Shown here: piece after piece, positions 22,053-64,000 of the stretch
Numbering within the stretch: position 1 is the stretch's first letter
Layout: each line of letters starts with the position of its first letter
Source of the DNA: Dermacentor variabilis
Lineage: Eukaryota > Arthropoda > Arachnida > Ixodida > Ixodidae
Length of the DNA: 64,000 nucleotides
Reading direction: 5' to 3'
Assembly (NCBI RefSeq): GCF_050947875.1
Contig: NC_134572.1
Span: 118,520,709 to 118,584,708, forward strand
Translations under genes and position numbers: made by a program
Notes under the pieces: generated by a model
What the model was told of the DNA's origin: nothing
What the model saw: only the letters and a program-made list of their open reading frames with translations
Database searches by the model: none

Positions 22053-24257
22053 GGAAAGGAGTGGAGAAGCTTTGACGTTCGGTCTTATTCGCATGCTAAC
22101 ATGCCAGTAACACGGCAAAGTAGCATAGCACTTAACTGTAAAGTGCTTGAAAAGGTGGGGACGAAAAATGAGGGCACAAGACGAGTGCTTTCGAATCTCG
22201 TGCTGTGTCCTCCCTCTCTACGGTTAGCGTCTCTTCAAACGCTCTTTCAACTTGTTGAAATAAAGCAGAAAAAAAAAAGAAGCGCTGGAGCGTTTAGCCA
22301 TGGTTGGAGATTTAACCCGCTCAAAAAAAGAAAAGAAGAAGTGCAGCTAACCGCGATGGAAAGCCAGCCTAGCGAAGCGCCCCGAGCTTGCGCACCCTCC
22401 AGAATTGAGGAATTTCGTCCTCGCAGTGCGGCAGCGTATGCGAGTGTGATTTCGCGCCTCGTCCTCGTTTCTCCACAGAAAGTGCTCCCCGCAGAGCGTG
22501 CTTGGAAAGGCGGCAGTCTTGTGCGTCTTTGCAGAACCGGAGGCGAATTTCCCACGAAGCCTGCAGGCTCAACAGTGCAAGCGTTAGCAGCGAAAGAAAA
22601 AAAGAAGCGAAAACAAACAAAAAAGCAAGAAAGAACGTAGACGCAAGGGAAGCGCTTGTGCGTGCGACTCGAATTTCATTTTCAGCCGTACTGCTGCGAT
22701 CACCGACCCTACTGCCACGGCTTTAGATCCGCCGTCGAAAACTACCCTTACTACTTTCTACATTTCAAATAAACGTAACAATGAACTTCCTTACGATTTA
22801 TATGTACCTACATGTTGTGTGATGCGCCTCACGAGGCCCTTGTGGTATTACAAACAAACAAATAAAAGGCGCAGTTTCACCCGGAAGGCGAGGCATCGAT
22901 TGAGATATCAAATTAGTGGACAGCTTGCTATACGAAGTAAGGATAGTAGTTTTATCGCACGTATAAACTTGTAAACATTTGCATACTAACTAGATTAACA
23001 AGCATGGTGTGACGTGCGCACAAACAAACATGAGCACGCCTCACTAGATGACCGCGGAGACTCACTGTCAAAACGCTGAAGGGAGGATGCGCGGCAGCAG
23101 CAGCGAGTGCATTGACCTTTGTTCTCCATCTCGCATAAACGCGGACTAAGCCACGAAAACACAGCGCGCGGCGGACTCTGTCCCCGTCGCACATGGCTTT
23201 GAAGATACAGCGGCCCGGAGTAGAACGCGCCCCCCTGCCGCTCCCCCCCCCCCCTTTCGGAGCTTTGCGCGTGACGGAAGACGGCGCGCTTCGTTCCCGC
23301 TTTACTCGCTTGCGTGCGTGAGATTGAGCCGCGATCGCCGGCTCACCCTCGCACGCTTTCTCTCCCACATACAGAATACGGCGAGCGACGCCGATTTTAT
23401 CGCTCTTGGACTTTATAGGAACCTCGCGGCGACCGCGACGGCAGAGATACGCCTGGAGTGTCCACATAATTGCTATCGCAATAATAAATAAATAAATAAA
23501 TATCTTCTTTTCTGCCGTCTAATGTGTGCGCTCGTACAACTTGGGAGTGCATCCGCAACACGTTCTGTCCAGCGAAGCTGTTCCTTTCGAGCAGATGCAT
23601 TAAGAATTTCAGTTTGCTTAAAGTTAAGCCACACACCTTATATGTACGACTCGCCCGTTTGAAGACTCGCCTACATACAATGCCGCCGAGCGCACGCTGA
23701 AGAAAATTGCGACAATAGCTGTAATCCGCCTCTTTCATTTTCCTGTGCTGCCCTCTGCCGCACGCCGCTGAAGACGTTTTGGAAGGGTCCCGGGGCCTTC
23801 GCCGGTTGATTTGTGTACCTGCGCCCACGTTGAGTGCGCGTCGGTCGTGCGTTTCGTGGATCGTGAATCATTATTAATGGCCTCTTCGGGACAGCATGTC
23901 GTTCCTTGAAGCCATGAAGCACTCAATGACTACTGGGTGATCAGGCCTCAGTGCGCTGTTCTGCAAACAGTGCGGCCGATAAAGGCACGCTGAGTTCCGT
24001 TCCGTTTAGACGTTTCGCATATTCGAAAAGTCTTCGAGCGGAGCCTTCTGCGTCGGATTTATTAAAGCGATGCACTTGTTTACATCGACATCTACAGCCG
24101 CAGGTCGTTGTTATCATCAAATATTGTGGAAAAGGTCCATCTCTGACATGAAATAGTGTCAAAATGTAGCAAAACATGCATATCTGCGCACATATGTGCC
24201 ATGTTTTTACACCCTGAGACGAGACAGTATGAGTGGCCGAACCTCTTAAACAACGGA

Positions 24258-24340
24258 TACATATTATTACTACATATTATTATTATACATAATATTATAC
24301 ATATTATACATATTATTACATATCCAGATACATATTATTA
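24258..24340. repeat. AT-rich ATTATACAT-type array
   Basis: Irregular repetition of ACATATTATTA and ATTATACAT units, a decayed simple repeat. Confidence 0.8.
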
Positions 24341-25744
24341 CGGGCTGTTAAATCATTCTCGCTTTTCTTTAACTTCATCATACCTACAGTTTTAGCGTGC
24401 CATAGAGCATCATTAGAGAAAACTGTGCTCGCATAAGTGTTCATTTGTAGGCCATGTTGTTCTCTCACGAAAACGCGCGGATGCCATCGCTCACGCGGCG
24501 TTGGTATAAACGAGCGAGGTGGTTGTTTATGCTGCTGTATACCGAATGCACCGTCTCTTGTTTGCCCCCTCGACGCAGAAGAAAACAACGCATCTCTGAA
24601 ATTAAGAAATGTGTCGGCAAAGCAACACGTGCAGGCCCACCCACACAAGCAGCGAATGCGGCCGACTACCTACAGGTATCTGCGACGTACAGATGTTGGC
24701 ACAGCGTTGTGTCGCCGCTTACCGCTTATTGTGTACGCGCCGTGCGAAGTTAAGTGTAGCTGATTTCAAATCGCTAAGGCCGGAATTGAACAATAAAAGC
24801 AGTTTCGTTTGACCTAACTGCTTACATTTCTGTTCAGGTCCGCCGGTAGCGAGTGCACCAACTCGACCGTGCCAGGTTAACCTTCGCTGAACAGGATCGA
24901 CATTGGCTCAAAATTCGTGGCTTGAGAGGGTTAAAGCTTGTGCATTTCAACTTGGCAGGCGTCTGTGGCTCATTTTGAGCACGACTAATTATATATACAA
25001 GCGAAGACGCTGTCGCTATTGTGTTGTCGGTTCGACGGCCGATCGCGCGGGGTTCGGTCGAACGTTGATTTTGCCGGTGCATTCGGCAAGAAACCCTGTC
25101 GTAGTACAACTTGCGCTCGTCGGTTGCGTCGTTGTCGACCTGGTATGATAAAGAAAGGTTGCAGTGACGCACAATAGGCGGCCAATCATTGGAGCGAGCG
25201 TCTTGTCGGTCTCGTATCGACCCAGTGTTGCCGCGCCTTACGAGCACGTGCAGTCAGGAACGCGCTGCCACCACCAGCATGTGATGACCGACGCTGCAAA
25301 AAGACTTCGTCAGTTTATTCGTGAGCATCACGGTGTGCGCGAAATCACGTTTGTAAGAGATACGAGGTGTATAGAAACGTCACTTTGATAAGTGACAGCG
25401 TACAAGGTCATCCGTCGTGCGAGCGTGCACAGCTATCGATACGAAAAAAATATTCCCATTCTATAATAATCAGACGGTTAGCGGCGCTAAGTTCTGGCCT
25501 AGTTTTTTTTTCTTTTTCTGTGCTAACTGTCATCCAAAAATTTTTTTTTGTATGTGTATAATTGTTTTGAAATCTGCTTTGCACCTTATACTGTGTCTTA
25601 TACTTGCACGATCGTTTGTGTACATTCCTGTGATATGAGTCTGCTGCTCTTGTACGCTCAAGTTGATCGTAACAGCTTTTCAACTGTAGGTGACCCCAAG
25701 CAATTTCGTTGGAAGAAAGCAAATCTGCAGCAATTAATGAGACG

Positions 25745-26075
25745 GCAGTGAATCGAGTAAAAAATTGCTACGCGGATCCCGCGAACTGTGGGAATCGATG
25801 TAAGCGAGGCTTTCTGGGCTGTTTGCTTTGAATGACGATAATTGGCGGTGATGTTGACGGCGAATGTGTAATTTCTTCGGCGTTTAGTCCAATACGAGTT
25901 GATGTTAAATGTGTACACGTTGCGCACACCACTGCAGTTTGTCTGCACAGTCCAGAGAACACACAGGGGACACGTATTTGCTTGAGGGATTGTTGCGCAC
26001 CATTGTTTATAATCTCTGAGAGGGTTGGGCATTGTCATTGCCTCAAATGGCACATCGCATCGTGGCAGAAATAGG
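25745..26075 (-). repeat. Dispersed ~300-bp repeat linked to SINE, copy 3 (inverted)
   Basis: The reverse complement reads GCGATGTGCCATTTGAGGCA, TTATAAACAATGGTGCGCAA, CCTCAAGCAAA, TCGTATTGGACTAAACGCCG and AGCCTCGCTTACATCGATTC, aligning in order with 1295-1605. In this orientation it lies downstream of the SINE 3' half at 26165-26283, repeating the linkage seen twice on the + strand. Confidence 0.68.
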
Positions 26076-26164
26076 GTGCTTGAATGGTCTCCCCCTAGCC
26101 GCCGCTCGGCAAGGGAGAGATCATTCAGTCACCCTATATACAGAATAGCTGAACTTTAATTCAA

Positions 26165-26283
26165 AAATTGGGCTGTACGTGCAAAAACCACAATCGGATT
26201 ATGAGGAACGCTGTAGCAGCGGACTCCGGACAAGTTTTGACACTCTGGTTTTCTTTGACATGAACCTAAATCTAAGTGTACTA
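26165..26283 (-). mobile_element. Ruka-like SINE, 3' part, inverted
   Basis: On the + strand it reads GTACGTGCAAAAACCACAAT, ATTATGAGGAACGCTGTAGC and AACCTAAATCTAAGTGTAC, the complement of the SINE body and end. The head is missing. Confidence 0.75.
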
Positions 26284-26289
26284 GCGTTG

Positions 26290-28145
26290 TTTTATGTAGC
26301 GTTGTATAGTGGAGGAAAAATAGACTTTAAGCGGGTAGAAATAACCAAACGGAGGTTGTCTGATAGGTGGCTAAAATCAAGGCAAGAGAGGAATTTCACC
26401 CTCCACTAAGTACAAAATATATTATTAGTCACGGCTAAACGGCGTGTGCCGCCGCCGGAATTAAAGGGTTCAGCCTTATCCATTCATCCATCCATCCTTG
26501 AGAATAGCGTTTCTTCGCCTTCCCATGCCATCTCTTCCCTCCCCCTTCAACCCCTGCCTTCCTCCTCTATACCTTTCTATCTTTTCTCTGGAGTTTCACG
26601 TTAGTACAAAGGTAAGTCCTGCATTTTCTTCAATGCAGCTGTCAAAAGGCTAATGTGGCGACGCCCAGGCAGCTACAGAGAGCATTGTGCACGTGCGACG
26701 AGATATAAAGGTCCACACGAGATTCTCACGTCGTCTTTCTTCTCTGATACGCTCCTTCCATGTATATACCCGCTCTGGACCACCCCCCGACACGGCGTGC
26801 AAGACAACCACAGCAGCAGCAGCAGTAGAAAAGTCGAAGGAAGAGGCAAAGAAAGCTTCGCTTTAATAAAGCTTCACCGTAAAACCTTCTACACCCAGCA
26901 GCCCATGCTCAAGCAGTCTGGTCTGCTAAGAATCACATTAGCGTCAGAGACGACGTTACACGCTTGCGCAACCTCGGCTGATGACGTACGACCGCGCACG
27001 CCGCCTTCGAAAATTGGTGGAAGGAACAGAATCGATTGTCAACGACGTTGCATACATAGGCAATTCACGAACGTAGCTTATTCATACAGCCCTACGGGGA
27101 AAAAAGAATGTGCGCGGGCGCACGAGAATGGACCGTTTAAGCTTCGTTTCTCTGAATAGAAGGACGACAGCCGCTAATTCCCCATGCGCTATCCATCACA
27201 CTCGCCGTATGTCATTGCGGTTATTGCATTATTTCCTCCACCACAAGGCTCACCGAGGCTGCAGCCGGCCAGTTGAGTGCGTCCGAACGCATTACGTCAT
27301 TATTTGTAGCTTGGATTTAGTTTCGCAGTTCCTAACGACGGCCATTCCTGACGTCGTGCAAAGGTCTCGTGCCTCTTTCCACCACAGCGGTGCTGCGGTG
27401 AAAAGAAGACGGACAAGCCGGGGCCGCCTGTATAGGTTCACGCATCTGCCACTCTGATCGATCTACATTATGCCAGGGGACAGCAAATGAAAAATTTTAC
27501 GTATATCAGCGTCTATATCCGATACACTTTGGTTAAGAGAAAGCGCACCGCCCTGTTGTTTATTCTGACTGTGTTCGTCTTCAGCGCGATTTCTTCATGT
27601 CGCATACGCATAAAGCGCTCGGTTTTCGGCGAGAGGATGGCAATCCGCATAGCTTGAGACGGCACTTGAGACCACTACACCATTGCTGGCCGACCAGCGC
27701 ATCAGTGAAATCACGTCACGCCCACCTTCTGATTTTCGCGATCCGTGTGCACGACTCGAAGCAGGGCTCTACGTGACACGCGTTTCGAAGTCGGCCGTAT
27801 TAAACAAATTGTATAATTCACGATTTGTCGTGCGCACGCGGGGAAACGAAGTCTTATAGCGTGATTGCAGAGTCGGAGGTTATGCAGTGGTATGGGCTCT
27901 TAAAAACACGTGTATCCATTCAGCTTTTCACGAAGTGTACACTGCTTGGTGGCTGTAAAGTGCGCTTGTTGCTTGAAACCACTGGAGGTCTTGGCGCTCT
28001 GGACTGAGCTTCCACCAATATTAGCTTGTGGTGGCGGTACGCGCCAAGAAGAAGAAGAAAGAAGAGGGAGAAGAGAGACAGAACAATCTGTTAGGGCTGC
28101 TAGAAGATGGGTGAGAATCGCACTGCGATAATGATAGTACGGCTA
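26290..28145. other. Sequence upstream of PDSS2, no recognised gene
   Basis: Contains a short segment (about 26810-26875, AGCAGCAGTAGAAAAGTCGA onward) that is the inverse of one at 16175-16210, so part of it is repeat-derived. No coding motif was found. Confidence 0.35.
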
Positions 28146-28149
28146 TGCA

Positions 28150-29577
28150 CATCTAAGCAACGCGACAGGGACTGGGGAACAACGCGGCCGCTCGAAAGAC
28201 TTCCGCAGCGGAGGCGCCCTCGCGAGCGGCGTTTCTTTGCGTGAATGCGCGCAGGAAAGGGACACCCGGTAACGGCGCCACTCCTCCACCAACAAGCACC
28301 GCTCCTCACCGGCAGCAGGACAACAGGGCCCGGCGGGCCACTTTCACCGGCCAACTTGGTGAAAGCAGCGCGCGCCCAAAGCAAGCAGCGCCCGAAAAGC
28401 CGCTCGGCAGGGTTATCACCCTCTTGTGCGCGCGCGGTGGAGAACGCGGCGGCCCCCCGTTCTTTCCGCGCCTGCATGTATGTACTACGCGGTACTACGT
28501 AGCCGCGTGGCCCACATTTTTTTCGGCCAGCTGGGCCGGCCCTTCTCTTCTCGTGCATCTTGTTTCTTTCTTTCTTCGGCGTGTACGGCAGTGGCGAGGA
28601 GATGACGCTCGCAAACTCCTCACCCCGCTAGCCCTCCCCTCCCGTCACCCCCTCTTCTTCCACAAGCCGGCAAAGCCTTCCTCGAAGACGACGCCTGCTA
28701 CACGCGAATCGTACCAGAACGCACGCACGCCTCCTGTGTGTCTACGGGCTCTTTCTTTCTTTTCTTGTGCCGTCGACGTTCGTTCCCAGCGGGCCGTCGC
28801 GGACGACGCCGAAAGTGACCACGCCGCCGACCGCGGCCGAGTCGACTTCAGCAACGCTGCAGGCACGTCGCCTTCGACTTCCACCGGCTCCACCGCCCCT
28901 CTCACCAGCAGCTCCGGGGCATCATCGTTCGGTACGAGCACGCAGAACGGGTCCGGTCGCCGCCAGACACGACGCGCCGCGGTGTGCGCGGCGCCTGCCT
29001 TCTCGTCGGAGCCCCGCCGTTCCTGGCGTCGTCGCAGTTCTGGACGAACAGCGCGGCTCTTTGTGGCTGCACATTTCGCTTTCCGGCGTGCGTTTTCGGA
29101 CTGGTGACGCAGGTGAACGTGCGCCCACCCGTGACGGCACATTGGGCCGACTTCTTCTTGGCTACTGTACGCACCCGCCCGCTCGGCCCACGTGGTCCTT
29201 CCGAACTCGCGCGACAACGCGGACGAAGCACCCGACGGCACGGGCAACGTCGTTCCTGGAAGGGCCAGTGTAAAAAGGTGATGGTATACCGCCGATGCGG
29301 CGCTTGGAAAAAGTCTTATCCCAAGTAAACTGCCCCCCGCGGACGTCACAGTTATCTCGCCCACCGAGGAACAGTGATTCAGCAGGCTTTCTTTTTTTTT
29401 TTTTCAGGCAGCGATTTCTGTTCACGACATCCCGTCCTCGACGTCACAGTTCTTCGCTGGACAGGCTCGGCTACTCTCACTAGAGCAGCGCGTGAGTCTT
29501 GCCAAGAGCCGGCTGTGCCGCGCGAGAGCTTTTTTTACGCGATACGCCGTGCGGTGCCGTGAAAGTGCGGAGTCAGA
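28150..29577 (+). promoter_or_regulatory. GC/CpG-rich block, likely PDSS2 promoter and 5' UTR
   Basis: Markedly richer in G+C and CpG than the flanks, and it runs straight into the first coding exon. No TATA box was seen near the start codon. A long T-tract followed by TTTTCAGGCAGC (about 29388-29410) looks like a splice acceptor and could end an intron in the 5' UTR. There is no ATG between it and 29578. Long frames on both strands (28241-29107 plus, 28645-29364 minus) are explained by the scarcity of AT-rich stops and have no domain. Promoter role is inferred from position only. Confidence 0.5.
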
Positions 29578-62662
<33,085 letters not shown>

Positions 62663-64000
62663 GTTGGTGCGAAACTGCGACGGCAGCTAAACCTTGCATG
62701 CAGTTCATTGTTGTGCCTGTGTAGAAGCCATGCCAAAGAGAAGTTGGATTGGTAGATTACGATCCTTGAAGAGCGAATATCTAAATCTTTTTCTTCTGAG
62801 GAAACTTGGTAAGCGAGAAGGCACACCAAAACAAAAGATGGATTGCGACGGAGCACTAAATTTCCGGCACGTTCGCTTCTCGCGACATCACGGATTTTGA
62901 CAGCGTATGATGGACGTTACTTGATTCTTTATCAATTAAAATATGCATTACATTGCTTATGGTATCAGGAAAAGGCTCAATTGGAAACTATTATACACGA
63001 AATAGGACAGATACGCGAAAATACTATGAAACACGTGACGTCACACTGAAGTACTTGCCGCCGCGGCTGAGTACGAAATTCAAGAAAAGGGAAGTTTGAC
63101 CTTTTTTTTTTTTACGCCAGGTAAATGATCTACTTGATTTGATTTGCTAGTTCTGAAAAAAAAAATAGCCTGCCTGCCAAATTTGGTTCACTGTTCTCTC
63201 TTTAATAATTCTTCAAAAACGTTCCGAACGAGAAGAGCAAAGTATGAGAATCCGTAAATAAGTTACCGAACTGGTGCTCAGCCCAGAAATGCACCTGCTG
63301 TATACTGAACTATGGTCATTGTCTCCTTGCGAAGGTAGTCCTTTCATGTAACGGTACACTGCTCCCAGTGTTTTCTCGTCACTAAAACGCTTCCTGGAAT
63401 TAGTCTCGAATCGCGCTTTGCGTTTGTTCGCCTTAACGGTTTCAGAGCGTTGGACGCTGAAAACGATACGTCTTGTAAGCAATAATCTAGCGGCGTGTTC
63501 ATCCTCAACATTTACAGTTTGTTTTCGTCGCGACCAACACGCTCGCGTGAACAAATCATACCAGACTGTTTCTGGCATCGCCGACTGTCTACGCTTCGGT
63601 TTTGCCCTGCGACACGCCCTTCAGCTATAGGGTCTAGCCTCGGCTCACTCTAGCGAGAAAGGTTCAGCTAGTTAAATACGTCATGTAAGATATTGAGCAA
63701 TGGCGAGGATGCTCTTTACGTCGATGAACAAGCAAGTTCCTATAACGCTGCGCGAGTGGATAATTTATAATGGAGCGTCCAGTTGGCTCCAGCCTTATGC
63801 GCTGAGTGACCTCTCCGAGGCGCTTAAGTATATTTCACTAATAATGCGAGTTATTAGTCTAGATCTCTGGTTTTAGCTGACAATGCACAACCCCACGAAC
63901 ATTCAAGGATGAAGGAAGCATGCTCTTGTTTGACTGTCTTGCCTATCACGCCTTCTTCTGTCTTAGGCACTCCAGGCTTCCCAATGCGAAGACTTTTGCT
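62663..64000. other. PDSS2 intron 4 (start), no exon recognised
   Basis: Begins with donor GTTGGT. No segment resembling the PDSS2 C-terminus was found. The CTGTCTTAG near 63965 could be an acceptor, but the following frame does not resemble the protein. T-tract near 63103. Confidence 0.45.

Larger units (their letters stand above)
21320..25740. other. Intergenic, low-information region
   Basis: No supported gene. It contains a GAAA microsatellite (22014-22052), a C-run near 23243, a small AATA array near 23484 and an AT-rich stretch at 24258-24340. Open frames at 22101-22640 and 22952-23467 have compositionally biased translations with no motif. Confidence 0.35.

Noticed and set aside
28241..29364. 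Long open frames on both strands before PDSS2 (288 and 239 codons)
   Set aside because: CpG-rich composition leaves few stops. Translations are Arg/Pro/Ser/Ala-rich and contain no domain. The region is better explained as promoter and 5' UTR.
63960..64000. Possible next PDSS2 exon after CTGTCTTAG
   Set aside because: The short frame that follows does not resemble the PDSS2 C-terminus in any phase and the window ends.

Overview
The window looks like intronic and upstream DNA of a hard tick (Ixodidae). It carries several copies of a tRNA-derived SINE that closely resembles the tick Ruka family. It also has abundant Ty3/gypsy, I-clade, CR1/Jockey-like, RTE and Penelope remnants, long TA and triplet microsatellites, and one eukaryotic gene split by GT-AG introns. 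There are no bacterial operons, CRISPR arrays or phage-type systems.

The only host gene with clear support is on the + strand: the 5' four-fifths of PDSS2, subunit 2 of the mitochondrial prenyl (decaprenyl) diphosphate synthase that makes the ubiquinone side chain. Four coding exons (29578-29891, 56560-56887, 60316-60546, 62507-62662) join in frame into about 343 residues. Intron 1 is 26.7 kb, intron 2 is 3.4 kb and intron 3 is 2.0 kb. The last exon or exons lie to the right of the window. A GC/CpG-rich block (about 28.15-29.58 kb) precedes the start codon and is the likely promoter.

Left of the gene (1-28 kb), in order: a SINE plus linked repeat, an 87-nt near-perfect foldback, and an intronless, frameshifted M13 (neprilysin-like) peptidase pseudogene on the - strand. 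Next come two tail-to-tail non-LTR fragments and a Ty3/gypsy deletion derivative that has received two solo LTRs. A 1.4-kb pure ACT-triplet array follows, then more SINEs, a gypsy LTR-gag-protease fragment, and a 668-bp MITE with TA target duplication directly beside another SINE.

Intron 1 (29.9-56.6 kb) is mostly transposon fill: a clean SINE with 13-bp target duplications, a Penelope GIY-YIG fragment and a pogo-like transposase remnant. It also holds three LINE fragments, a nearly complete I-clade LINE with an altered YADD box, and several MITEs and foldbacks. A GC-rich patch lies at 44.8-45.9 kb. Introns 2 and 3 hold two further LINE fragments, a back-to-back MITE pair and CG-rich foldback repeats.

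No new biological system was found. The most useful observations are the PDSS2 gene model, the repeated SINE-plus-tail module, the nested LTR history with a possible integrase-before-RT gene order, and several inverted-repeat families with visible target duplications. All boundaries were read by eye; no alignment or search was run.
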